Source: DATJFQ01 sp035495555
GTDB lineage: Bacteria; Acidobacteriota; Vicinamibacteria; Vicinamibacterales; 2-12-FULL-66-21
Reading direction: 5' to 3'
Assembly (NCBI GenBank): GCA_035495555.1
Contig: DATJFQ010000038.1
Span: forward strand, 36,228 to 100,227
DNA length: 64,000 bases
Shown here in pieces: positions 38,669 to 47,590 of this stretch (position 1 is the stretch's first letter; every line of letters starts with the position of its first letter). The position numbers and the translations under genes are program-made. The notes under the pieces are model-generated. The model saw only the letters and a list, made by a program, of their open reading frames with translations, did no database searches and was not told the origin of the DNA.

Positions 38669-41209
38669 ATGACCCCCGGGGAACGACTCGGGTCCTACGA
38701 AATCGTCGCGGCGATCGGCGCGGGCGGCATGGGCGAAGTCTATCAGGCCCGTGACACGGCGCTCGGTCGGGACGTCGCGATCAAAGTGCTGCCGCCCGGT
38801 TTCACAGGCGACGCCGAACGCCTCCGCCGTTTCGTGCAGGAAGCACAGGCGGCCGCCGCGCTGGATCACCCCAACATCCTCGCCATCTATCAAATCGGGC
38901 AGCACGGACACGCGCCGTACATCGTCTCGGAGCTGCTGAAAGGCAGCACCATTCGCGACCTCCTGCGGAACGGGCCGCTGCCCGTGCGCAAGGCGGTGGA
39001 CTACGCGATCCAGACGGCGCGCGGCCTCGCGGCGGCTCACGAGAAAGGCATCGTTCACCGCGATCTGAAACCCGACAACCTGTTCGTCACGAGCGACGGC
39101 CGGGTAAAAATCCTCGACTTCGGCGTCGCCAAGCTCCTGATCCCGGAAGCGTCCGCGGACCGCACGATGAGTGTGAACACGGGCGAGGGGACCGTGCTCG
39201 GCACCGTCGGCTACATGTCGCCCGAGCAGGTGCGTGGACAGGCGGTCGATGCGCGCTCCGACGTGTTCAGCCTCGGGGCGGTCCTCTACGAGATGCTCTC
39301 GGGCCGGCGCGCCTTTCAGAAGGAGTCGAGCGCCGACACGGTTTCGGCAGTGCTGAATGAAGACCCGCCCGACCTCACATCGGCCGAGCGCGCCATCCCT
39401 CCAATCCTCGAACGCACACTGAGGCGCTGCCTCGAGAAGTCGCCGCAGGAACGGTTCCAGTCGGCGCGCGATGTCGCGTTCGCGCTGGAAGACCTCTCGT
39501 CGGTCTCCGCGCATCACGCGGTCATTCCGGTTGACGTGGCGGAGAAACGCCGACCGCGCGGCACATTCGTCGCGATCGGCACGGCAATCGCACTACTCAC
39601 GGCCGGCGTCGCGGGGGTCGCATTCGGGCGATGGGACCGTTCGACAACCGCGCAGCCGACCTTTCAGCCCATTACGTTCCGACGAGGGGCGCTGCTGTCG
39701 GCGCGGTTCGCTCCCACGGGCGACACGATCGTGTATGGCGCCGCCTGGGATGGCAAGGCACCCGAGACGTTCGCCGTGGCGGGCACCAGCCCCGAGTCGC
39801 GTCCGCTTGGGTTTCCCAACACCGATATCTACGGCATCTCGGCGAAAGGCGAGCTCGCGCTGTCGTACCGCACGACCGATCCATTCCCGCCCACGGCGGG
39901 CGTCCTCGCCGAAGTGCCGCTCCTTGGCGGCGCCGCGCCGCGCGAGATCCAGAAGGGGATCGAGTATGCCGACTGGGCGCCGGACGGGTCGATGGCGGTC
40001 ACCATCGACGCCGGCATCGGTGATCGCCTCGAGTACCCCATCGGGAACACGCTCTACGAGATCAATGGTCCGATCCACATGATCCGCGTGTCGGACGACG
40101 GAGCGCTCGTCGCCTTTTATGAGCCTCAGGAAAAAGGCCTGGCGATCGCGACCATCGACAAGGCGAAGAAGAAGACGACGCTTTCAACGGGGTGGCGCGC
40201 CATCGAAGGACTCGCATGGTCGCCCGACGGCAATGAGATCTGGTTTTCCGCCAGGAGCCGCGACGCCGGCTGGGGCGTGTATGCCGTCACGCGCGCCGGC
40301 GTACTGCGGACGCTGCTGCGGACTCCGGGCGCGTTTTACCTGCACGACGTCGCGCATGACGGGCGGGTGCTCGCGAGCGAAGAAAAGTCGAGCACGGGGA
40401 TTCGCTACATGGCGCCCGGCGCCGCGCAGGAAGAGGATCTCTCGTGGCTCGACGCATCCCTGCTCCGCGATTTGTCGGCGGATTCGCACACGATTCTGTT
40501 CACCGAGAACGGCGAGGCGTCGGCGGACGGCTCGTCGATCTACCTGCGGAACGGCGATGGCACGCCAGCGGTGCGCCTCGGATCGGGTGTCGGATGGGCG
40601 TTATCGCCCGACAGCAAATCCGTGCTCGCGCGTGTGCGTGGGCAAGCCACCGCGTCGATCATGCCAACCGGGCCGGGTGTCACTCAGCCGCTGAAGGGTG
40701 ATGTCCGCATCGGAACCGATGCCGCATGGTTCCCCGACGGACGTCGCGTGCTCTACGCGGGCGACGACGGGAAAGGCAAGATGCGGCTCTATGTCCAGGA
40801 ACTTTCGGGAGAGCCGCGGCCGATCTCACCGAGCGGCGAGGTCGATGGGTTCACGCTCTCTCCTGACGGCAGCACCGTCGCCGTGACGCTCGATCGACGC
40901 CCCCTGCTGATCAAGATCTCCGGCGGGCCGGCGCAGCCGTTGCCTTCGGGCAAGTATTACGAGTTCCCCATTGCGTGGAGCGACGACGGTCGGTCGGTGT
41001 TCATGGCCGACATGGGGGTCGTCGGATCCCGGATCTCGCGGGTTGACGTCGCGACCGGGACCCGCACGCCATGGAAAACGCTCCTCCCCTCTGACAGCGC
41101 CGGCGTCACGACGGTGCGATTCGTTCGTATCCGCAACGACGGCCGCAGCTACGCCTATTCGTACGTCAGGCGACTCTCACAGCTCTTCGTCATCTCGGGA
41201 CTCAAGTGA
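38669..41209 (+). CDS. Ser/Thr protein kinase with TolB/WD40-like propeller (kinase 8)
   Basis: An 846-residue receptor kinase related to kinases 1-4. Gly loop GAGGMGEVYQARD, K39, H130 of HRDLKPDN, D150 of DFG (DFGVAK) and SPEQ are intact. A membrane helix is at about 298-318. The propeller opens QPITFRRGALLSARFAPTG and ends SYVRRLSQLFVISGLK. I chose the ATG at 38669 so that the protein starts MTPGERLGSYE. The upstream in-frame ATG overlaps the -10 box. Its stop overlaps the GTG start of kinase 9 by 4 bp, so the two are coupled. Confidence 0.93.
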   Translation: MTPGERLGSYEIVAAIGAGGMGEVYQARDTALGRDVAIKVLPPGFTGDAERLRRFVQEAQAAAALDHPNILAIYQIGQHGHAPYIVSELLKGSTIRDLLRNGPLPVRKAVDYAIQTARGLAAAHEKGIVHRDLKPDNLFVTSDGRVKILDFGVAKLLIPEASADRTMSVNTGEGTVLGTVGYMSPEQVRGQAVDARSDVFSLGAVLYEMLSGRRAFQKESSADTVSAVLNEDPPDLTSAERAIPPILERTLRRCLEKSPQERFQSARDVAFALEDLSSVSAHHAVIPVDVAEKRRPRGTFVAIGTAIALLTAGVAGVAFGRWDRSTTAQPTFQPITFRRGALLSARFAPTGDTIVYGAAWDGKAPETFAVAGTSPESRPLGFPNTDIYGISAKGELALSYRTTDPFPPTAGVLAEVPLLGGAAPREIQKGIEYADWAPDGSMAVTIDAGIGDRLEYPIGNTLYEINGPIHMIRVSDDGALVAFYEPQEKGLAIATIDKAKKKTTLSTGWRAIEGLAWSPDGNEIWFSARSRDAGWGVYAVTRAGVLRTLLRTPGAFYLHDVAHDGRVLASEEKSSTGIRYMAPGAAQEEDLSWLDASLLRDLSADSHTILFTENGEASADGSSIYLRNGDGTPAVRLGSGVGWALSPDSKSVLARVRGQATASIMPTGPGVTQPLKGDVRIGTDAAWFPDGRRVLYAGDDGKGKMRLYVQELSGEPRPISPSGEVDGFTLSPDGSTVAVTLDRRPLLIKISGGPAQPLPSGKYYEFPIAWSDDGRSVFMADMGVVGSRISRVDVATGTRTPWKTLLPSDSAGVTTVRFVRIRNDGRSYAYSYVRRLSQLFVISGLK

Positions 41210-43911
41210 CGCTGAGCCCCGGCACGCACCTCGGGTCCTATCACGTCATCGCGCTCCTGGGCACCGGCGGAATGGGCGCGGTCTATCGCGCGCGCGATAC
41301 CCGGCTGAACCGCGACGTCGCGATCAAAGTGCTCCCCGAGACCTTCGCCGCCGGTTCGAAAGAAGACCGCCTCGCACGCTTCGAGCGCGAGGCGCAGACG
41401 CTCGCGTCGCTGAATCACCCGAACATCGCTCACATCTACGGCATCGTCGATCTGCCGGACGGCGGGCGAGGCCTGGTCATGGAGTACGTCGACGGCGAGA
41501 ACCTCGCCGCGCGACTGACTCGCGGCGCCCTGCCGGTGGACGAGGCCATGCAGATTGCGCGGCAGATCGCGGATGCGCTCGAAGCCGCGCACGAGCATGG
41601 AATCGTGCACCGCGATCTGAAGCCTGCGAACGTCATGGTGAACGCCGAGGGTGTGGTGAAGGTGCTGGATTTCGGCCTCGCCAAGGCGGCGGACCCGTCG
41701 GGGCTGTCGGCCGCCGGGGTCGCGGAGTCGCCCACATTCACGGCGCACATGACGCAGTTCGGGATGATCATCGGCACCGCGGCGTATATGTCGCCTGAAC
41801 AGGCGCGCGGTAAGACGGTCGACCGCCGCGCGGATATCTGGGCGTTCGGCGTCCTGCTCTATGAGATGATCACGGGCCGTCGCGCCTTTGCGGGCGAAGA
41901 AATGTCGGACGTGCTGGCGTCCGTGCTGCGTCAGGACATCGACTGGAACGCGCTGCCTGCAGGAACGCCGCCGCGCCTCCGGCAGCTTCTCGAACGGTGT
42001 CTCGAGCGCGACCCGAAATCACGGCTGCGCGATATCGGCGAAGCGCGTGTCGCGATCGCGAAGATCGAGTCGGGCGCGCCGGACTCGTCGTCGGTAACCG
42101 TGGGTCCGCCGTCGCAAGCGTTCGCACAGCGGCGTCGATGGGCGCAGTACGCCATGCCCGTGGCAATCACGGTGCTACTGACGGCGGCCGGGATGCTCAC
42201 TCTGTTGCGCCCGTGGTCGAGGCCGGCCGCTTCATCTGTGTTGACGCGGATGTCGCTGCTTCCGCCGCCGGGCGCCGAGCTCTATCCCGACTCGACAGGC
42301 GTCGCGATCTCTCCCGACGGCACGATGGTAGCGTTCGTCGTCGGAGGCATCACGCGTGCCGAGACGCAGATGTGGGTGCGCTCCCTCGCATCGATGACCG
42401 CGCGGCGCCTGGACGACGCCGATGGGGCAAGCCTCCCATTCTGGTCGCCTGACAGCCGGCACATCGGCTTCTTCTCCGGCACGAAGCTGAAAACTGTTGC
42501 CGCGTCAGGCGGGCGCGCAGAGATTGTCTGCGACGCGCCGTTCGGTCGCGGAGGTGCATGGAGCGCGTCGAACGTCATCGTCTTTGCACCCGACGCGGCG
42601 GGTCCATTGTTCCGGGTTCCCGCGACGGGCGGCACTCCCACACCCGTGACCTCGCTCGATTCCGCAAAAAAAGAAAACGGACACCGGTTCCCGGCGTTTC
42701 TGCCCGATGGCGATCACTTCGTGTACGCCGTCTTGCCAGGGCACGACGGACGGTTCGAGATCTACGCCGGTTCCGTTTCCGGATCAGCGCGCGCGAGGAC
42801 GCACATCGGATCGATGGAGAGCGCGCCCGTCTATGCCGCGCCCGGCTGGCTGCTCTATGCGCGCCAGGGGGTGCTGGCAGCTCAGGGGTTCGATGCGGCC
42901 TCGCTTTCAGTGCGCGGTGACCCCATTTCGCTCGACGACGAACCCTCGGCCATCATGGACCCGGCGATCTCGTTCACCGCCGGCCGTCCGACGTCGGTGT
43001 CCGATACCGGGTCGCTCGCGTACTACTCCGCCCCCTCGACGAACACCGTCCCCGGATGGTACGACGCGCTGGGACGACAGCTCGGAACACTCGATCTTCC
43101 TGCCGGCCACTACGATCACGTCGAGATCTCGCCTGACGGTACGCATGCGGCATTCGTGCGATCGGTGTCTCCCTCCGAATCAGCGCTGTGGCTCGTCGAT
43201 CTCGTCCGCGGCAGTGCCGTTCCGCTCTCCTCCGGCAAGGGGCGCAACGACAGCCCTATCTGGTCGCCCGACGGCACGCGCGTCGTGTTCACCTCCGACC
43301 GCGAGGGTCCCCAGAACCTGTTCGTGAAGACGGTGGGGGATGCCACGCCGGAGCAGCCGTTGTACCGGTCCGACGTCCTGTTCAAGAACCCGTCCGGATG
43401 GACTCCGGATGGAAGCACGATCGTGATCACGGAGATCGATCCACTCACCTCGCAGAACATCTGGACGATACCCAGCGGGGGCGGGGCCGCGAAGATGTTC
43501 TTTGCGGGCCCGACTCGCGACATCGGCGGTCCCGTGTCGCCGGACGGCAAATGGATCCTCTACCTCTCGGACCAGACGGGCCGCATGGAGCTCTACGTCC
43601 AGTCGTTCACGTCCCCCGGGCGTCAAATGCAAGTCTCTCAGGGAGGCGCGATCACTATGTGGTGGACGCGTGACTCCCGGCAGATTTTCTACCTGGGCGG
43701 CGACCTGCGAACTCTCTGGCGAGGTGACGTTGTCCCTGCCGGCGCCGGCATTACCGTCGGCGCGCCGGTGAGGCTTGGCGTACTGCCGCCCAATGTTGTA
43801 TGGGTCTCGGCCATGCCCGATCGGCAGAAGTTTCTCGCGCTCACGCCCGAGCGAACCGGGACGCCGTCGATGACGGTGGTGGAGAACTGGCGCGTGGCGC
43901 TTACGAGGTAG
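41206..43911 (+). CDS. Ser/Thr protein kinase with TolB/WD40-like propeller (kinase 9)
   Basis: A 901-residue receptor kinase of the kinase 5/7 subtype, translated from a GTG that overlaps the kinase 8 stop (GTGA). Gly loop GTGGMGAVY, K41, H135 of HRDLKPAN, D155 of DFG and SPEQ are intact. A membrane helix is at about 313-332. The propeller holds LPPPGAELYPDSTGVAISPD early and several WSPDG blades. Coupling of a type-1 and a type-2 kinase in one message is notable, since co-expressed paralogues could cross-phosphorylate. A GAGGCGC array begins 2 bp after its stop. Confidence 0.93.
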   Translation: MTLSPGTHLGSYHVIALLGTGGMGAVYRARDTRLNRDVAIKVLPETFAAGSKEDRLARFEREAQTLASLNHPNIAHIYGIVDLPDGGRGLVMEYVDGENLAARLTRGALPVDEAMQIARQIADALEAAHEHGIVHRDLKPANVMVNAEGVVKVLDFGLAKAADPSGLSAAGVAESPTFTAHMTQFGMIIGTAAYMSPEQARGKTVDRRADIWAFGVLLYEMITGRRAFAGEEMSDVLASVLRQDIDWNALPAGTPPRLRQLLERCLERDPKSRLRDIGEARVAIAKIESGAPDSSSVTVGPPSQAFAQRRRWAQYAMPVAITVLLTAAGMLTLLRPWSRPAASSVLTRMSLLPPPGAELYPDSTGVAISPDGTMVAFVVGGITRAETQMWVRSLASMTARRLDDADGASLPFWSPDSRHIGFFSGTKLKTVAASGGRAEIVCDAPFGRGGAWSASNVIVFAPDAAGPLFRVPATGGTPTPVTSLDSAKKENGHRFPAFLPDGDHFVYAVLPGHDGRFEIYAGSVSGSARARTHIGSMESAPVYAAPGWLLYARQGVLAAQGFDAASLSVRGDPISLDDEPSAIMDPAISFTAGRPTSVSDTGSLAYYSAPSTNTVPGWYDALGRQLGTLDLPAGHYDHVEISPDGTHAAFVRSVSPSESALWLVDLVRGSAVPLSSGKGRNDSPIWSPDGTRVVFTSDREGPQNLFVKTVGDATPEQPLYRSDVLFKNPSGWTPDGSTIVITEIDPLTSQNIWTIPSGGGAAKMFFAGPTRDIGGPVSPDGKWILYLSDQTGRMELYVQSFTSPGRQMQVSQGGAITMWWTRDSRQIFYLGGDLRTLWRGDVVPAGAGITVGAPVRLGVLPPNVVWVSAMPDRQKFLALTPERTGTPSMTVVENWRVALTR

Positions 43912-43912
43912 C

Positions 43913-43961
43913 GAGGCGGGAGGCGCGAGGCGCGAGGTGCGAGGCGGGAGGCGCGAGGCGG
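43913..43961. repeat. Heptad array, GAGGCGC type, 7 units
   Basis: Seven perfect-phase units starting 2 bp after the kinase 9 stop: GAGGCGG, GAGGCGC, GAGGCGC, GAGGTGC, GAGGCGG, GAGGCGC, GAGGCGG. Confidence 0.92.
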
Positions 43962-43973
43962 AAATCGAAGATG

Positions 43974-44001
43974 GGGAATTGGGGATTGAAAATTGGGAGT
44001 T
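43974..44001. repeat. Heptad array, GGGAGTT type, 4 units
   Basis: Units GGGAATT, GGGGATT, GAAAATT, GGGAGTT in phase, 12 bp after the GAGGCGC array, so two heptad families lie side by side. The last unit supplies the GGGAG that acts as the likely ribosome-binding site of kinase 10. Confidence 0.85.
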
Positions 44002-44007
44002 GTCTGA

Positions 44008-46668
44008 TTGCCACTCACTCCGGGAGAACGGCTCGGCGCGTATGAGATCGTCGCACCGCTCGGATCGGGCGGCATGGGCGACGTTTACAAAGCCCACGAC
44101 AGGCGCCTCGATCGCGATGTCGCGATCAAGGTTCTGTCGGCGCAGCTCGCTGGTGATCCGGATGCTGTCGCCCGGTTCGAACGCGAGGCGCTGAGCGTCG
44201 CCAAGCTGTCCCATCCGAACATCCTCGCGATCTACGAGTTCGGCCGCGCGGCGCTTCCCGGTTCGGGGCGCGACGTGGCGTTCGTCGTGAGCGAACTGGT
44301 CGACGGGGACACGCTGCGGGCGCGGCTTGCGGACGGTCCGCTTCAGCCGCGTCGCGCGACCGCGTACGCGCAGCAGATCGCGCGCGGGATCGCCGCTGCG
44401 CACGCGCGCGGGATCGTGCATCGGGACCTGAAGCCCGAGAACGTGATGATCACCCGCGACGATCACGTGAAGATCCTCGACTTCGGGCTCGCGAAGCCGA
44501 TTTCGAGCCTCGCGGCCAGGAGCGCGGACGAGACGCGCGCGGTCAACGTCAAGACCACGGCGGGGACGGTCCTGGGGACGTTCGGGTACATGGCACCCGA
44601 GCAGGTGCGCGGCCTCGACGTCGACCACCGCGCCGACCTCTTCGCGTTCGGCGCGGTGCTCTACGAGATGCTGAGCGGCGAGCGCGCGTTCAAAGGAGAA
44701 ACCGCCGCCGACACGATCACGGCCATCCTGACCAAAGATCCGCCTGAACTGGACCTCGCGAGGCTCGCCATCTCGCCGGCGCTCGAACGGATCGTCCGCC
44801 GCTGCCTCGAGAAGTCGCCGGACTTGCGTTTTCAGTCGGCGAACGACCTCGCGTTCGCGCTTGAAACGCTGACGGCAACCTCCGGTGCGTCAGCCCCGGT
44901 CATTGAACCGGCCGTGGGACGGCACCCGCGGCAATCTGCATGGCTGCCGTGGACCATCGCCGCCCTGGCCGTCCTCGGGGCTGCCGCCGTCGTACTCATG
45001 AGGCCCTCGCCTCGGCCGGCGCCAGCGTGGCAGGAGTTTTCGCAGCTCACGGACGCGGCGGGCGAGGAGACGTCACCAGCGATTTCGCCGGACGGCACGA
45101 CCGTCGCGTACGTCATGCGCCTGAACGGCCACTGGGCGATCTACGGCCAGCGGGTGGGTGGCCGGAATGCCGCCCCGATCGTATCGGACCCCCAACGCGA
45201 CCTCGGTGGACCGGCATACTCGCCAGACGGCGCATCGATCGCGTTTCACGAGTCAGACAGCGACGGCGGGATTTTTGCCGCCGGCGCCACAGGGGAGTCG
45301 GTCCGCCGGTTGACCGACGCCGGTTTCGATCCCGCATGGTCGCCCGACGGCAAACAGATCGCGTTTACGACGGAAGAAGAAATCGAGCCGTCCAACCGTC
45401 TTACCACGAGCAGCTTGTACGTCGTGGACGCGAATGGCGGATCGCCCAGGCGGCTGACGAAAGACGACGAGGATGCGATCGGCGCGTCGTGGTCGCCGTC
45501 GGGGCGGCGCATCGTTTATTGGAGCAATTCGCACGGGCAGCGCGATATCTACACGATCCCGTCCACCGGCGGTGTGCGCACGGCTTTGACGAACGATGCC
45601 GCCATCGATTGGGCGCCGGCGTGGTCGCCGGATGGAGCGTACGTCTATTTCTCGAGCGACCGTGGCGGGCAGATGAACATCTGGCGCATCCCCGTAAACG
45701 AGGCGACGGGTGCGCCGACCGGGCAGCCGGAGGCAGTCACCAACGGTGTTCAGGCCTCGGCAGCGATCGGCCGGCTCTCGGCGCACGGCGACCGCCTCGT
45801 CTTTCGTTCGCGCGTGAACTCGATCAATCCCGTCGCGATCCCGTTCGATCCAATCACGGGCAAGAGCGGTGTCCCCCGGGTGCTCGACGCATCGAACAAT
45901 ATCCGCGTTCCGAGCGACGTCTCACCCGACGGCACGCAACTGGCGCTCTACAGCATCGGCGAGCGACAGGAAGACGTGTTTCTCAGCCGCGCCGACGGTT
46001 CCGGGATGCACCGGCTGACGGATGATGCGCCCCGCGACCGTGCGCCGATGTTCACCAACGATGGCAAGTCCGTCGTGTTCTATTCGACCCGCGGCGGCAA
46101 TTGGGGTGGATGGACCATGCGGACCGACGGCAGTGCGTTGCGGCAGCTTGCGAGTACCTCCGGCGGCTTCTCGTACCCGACCCCCTCACCGGTGGACGAT
46201 CGAATTGTGTACATGGAGGCATTCGGCGAACAGACCAGTTACGTCATGTCGTTGGCCGGAGACGCCCGCCCGGAGCCTCTGCGCGGCACCAAAGTCAGTG
46301 GCGGGAAGCTTTCGCCGACCACGTGGTCTCCCGATGGCACCAGGATCGCGGGTGCGCTGAGCTCAGACAGCGGCCGCTCTGTCGGCGTGGCAGTGTACGA
46401 CCTGGCGAGTCACGCGACGACCATCGTCTCCCGTGACGACGCCGTGGCCGTACGATGGGTGCCCCACACGGACCGAATCGTCTATTTCGCGAGTGGCGGA
46501 ACTGAACTGGTCGAGCTCGACCTCGCATCGAAGCAGCGCACCCTCGTCCCTGTGCAGCTGCCCGGGCCGGCGATTCCAGACGTCTTCGCGATCAGCCGCG
46601 ACGGTCGGATGATTTACTACGGTGCGGTCAGGGCGCAATCCGACATCTGGGTCGCGGAGAAGAAGTGA
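44008..46668 (+). CDS. Ser/Thr protein kinase with TolB-like propeller (kinase 10)
   Basis: An 886-residue receptor kinase of the kinase 6 subtype. It starts with TTG at 44008, supported by GGGAG 8 bp upstream and by alignment of LTPGERLGAYE with kinase 8. Gly loop GSGGMGDVY, K41, H138 of HRDLKPEN, D158 of DFG and APEQ are intact. A membrane helix is at about 311-331. The propeller is TolB-like (SQLTDAAGEETSPAISPDG, then FDPAWSPDGKQIAF and APAWSPDGAYVYF) and ends in a DIWVAEKK element. A heptad array starts inside its stop codon. It is the last intact kinase of the window. Confidence 0.92.
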   Translation: MPLTPGERLGAYEIVAPLGSGGMGDVYKAHDRRLDRDVAIKVLSAQLAGDPDAVARFEREALSVAKLSHPNILAIYEFGRAALPGSGRDVAFVVSELVDGDTLRARLADGPLQPRRATAYAQQIARGIAAAHARGIVHRDLKPENVMITRDDHVKILDFGLAKPISSLAARSADETRAVNVKTTAGTVLGTFGYMAPEQVRGLDVDHRADLFAFGAVLYEMLSGERAFKGETAADTITAILTKDPPELDLARLAISPALERIVRRCLEKSPDLRFQSANDLAFALETLTATSGASAPVIEPAVGRHPRQSAWLPWTIAALAVLGAAAVVLMRPSPRPAPAWQEFSQLTDAAGEETSPAISPDGTTVAYVMRLNGHWAIYGQRVGGRNAAPIVSDPQRDLGGPAYSPDGASIAFHESDSDGGIFAAGATGESVRRLTDAGFDPAWSPDGKQIAFTTEEEIEPSNRLTTSSLYVVDANGGSPRRLTKDDEDAIGASWSPSGRRIVYWSNSHGQRDIYTIPSTGGVRTALTNDAAIDWAPAWSPDGAYVYFSSDRGGQMNIWRIPVNEATGAPTGQPEAVTNGVQASAAIGRLSAHGDRLVFRSRVNSINPVAIPFDPITGKSGVPRVLDASNNIRVPSDVSPDGTQLALYSIGERQEDVFLSRADGSGMHRLTDDAPRDRAPMFTNDGKSVVFYSTRGGNWGGWTMRTDGSALRQLASTSGGFSYPTPSPVDDRIVYMEAFGEQTSYVMSLAGDARPEPLRGTKVSGGKLSPTTWSPDGTRIAGALSSDSGRSVGVAVYDLASHATTIVSRDDAVAVRWVPHTDRIVYFASGGTELVELDLASKQRTLVPVQLPGPAIPDVFAISRDGRMIYYGAVRAQSDIWVAEKK

Positions 46669-46701
46669 GGCGCGAGGCGGGAGGTGCGAGGCGGGAGGCG
46701 C
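46667..46701. repeat. Heptad array, GAGGCGC type, overlapping the kinase 10 stop
   Basis: Five units GAGGCGC, GAGGCGG, GAGGTGC, GAGGCGG, GAGGCGC. The first begins on the second base of the TGA stop codon. Confidence 0.9.
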
Positions 46702-46756
46702 GCGGGCCCGATCGCCTCACCAGCGACGGGGGCGAGGACGGGCGCCCGCTTCCGGC

Positions 46757-46830
46757 GGAGGCGGCTCCTCGTCGACAATCTTTCCGGCCGCCGAGCACGA
46801 AGCGGGCTGTCCGAGCGGGGGCCCCATCGC
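46757..46830. repeat. Dispersed ~75-bp repeat, copy 2
   Basis: Matches 494-577 from GGAGGCGGCTCCTCGTCGAC to GGGGGCCCC, lacking the 8-bp internal duplication of copy 1. It lies between two GAGGCGC arrays at the broken front of a decayed kinase gene. Confidence 0.7.
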
Positions 46831-46850
46831 ACGACCAGGCGGATCGGCGC

Positions 46851-46878
46851 GAGGGGGGAGGCGCGAGGCGGGAGGCGC
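46851..46878. repeat. Heptad array, GAGGCGC type, 4 units
   Basis: Units GAGGGGG, GAGGCGC, GAGGCGG, GAGGCGC end 2 bp before the first recognisable codon of the decayed kinase. Confidence 0.85.
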
Positions 46879-46879
46879 G

Positions 46880-47486
46880 CGGCAGATCGCCACTCGCGTC
46901 ATCGCGGCGGACTTCATGCCCGACGGATCGCTCATCTACGCGGATTGGGACGGGGAACACGCGCACGTTACGGCGTCCGGGGCGGTCATTCACGAAGAAC
47001 CATCGTCATCGCCCTGCGCGCTGCGCCTGCGGACGGTGACATCGCGTTCGTCACGTTGCCGCCCGCGACGCGGCCGCTCCACCTCATCGATCGCGCCGGG
47101 GCGTCCAGGACTGGTGTCGAGGCGGCAACGGAACGCTCATCGCTGCCTACCCGAGCGGCCGCAACGACGCCTCGGATCCGGTCGTCATCCCTCTCGCGGG
47201 CGGCACTCCGATCGCCACGGTGGGTTTCAAGCCGGACGAAGTCGTCGTCAGGTTCACGCCGGACAATCAGCACCTGCTGGTGTATGACCGCAATCGCCTG
47301 CCAGTGACCATTTACGCGCTCGACTACCCTACGGGCTCGCGGGCGCTCTGGCGCGAGTTCATGCCGGCTGATCCGACGGGTATGCGCGGCGTGAAGTCGA
47401 TCGTGATGTCGCCGGATGGAGAAGTGGTCGGCTACAACTACACGCGGCAACTGAGCACGCTGTATCGGATCGAGGGACTGCGATAG
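46880..47486 (+). pseudogene. Decayed kinase gene, propeller C-terminal part only
   Basis: The first fragment reads QIATRVIAADFMPDG and LIYADWDGE, matching the VIAADFSPDG blade of kinases 2-4. After frame shifts a second fragment follows, about 47124-47486, with GTLIAAYPSGRNDASDP, FTPDNQHLLVYDRN, FMPADPTGMRGV and a C-terminal NYTRQLSTLYRIEGLR. That end is clearly the terminal blade of the kinase 8 subtype (SYVRRLSQLF). The kinase domain and membrane helix are absent. No single frame is open across the region. The front end is occupied by heptads and a dispersed repeat. Confidence 0.8.
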
Positions 47487-47590
47487 CCTGGGCGGCTGCC
47501 GAACTGGATCGCACCCTTCATGGCGCGATAAGGTTGAGAGAGGCGCGCCAGTGCGACGCGCCGGGTCCGATAGCAAGGAGGCACCCTCAC

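Noticed and set aside
43913..44001. Heptad arrays considered as CRISPR or as ordinary low-complexity noise
   Set aside because: There are no spacers or 25-40-bp repeats, so not CRISPR. The strict 7-bp phase and 3'-end placement argue against noise.
46877..47219. Reading the region after kinase 10 as one intact small gene
   Set aside because: Recognisable kinase-propeller blades appear in different frames, so it is a decayed gene rather than a new one.
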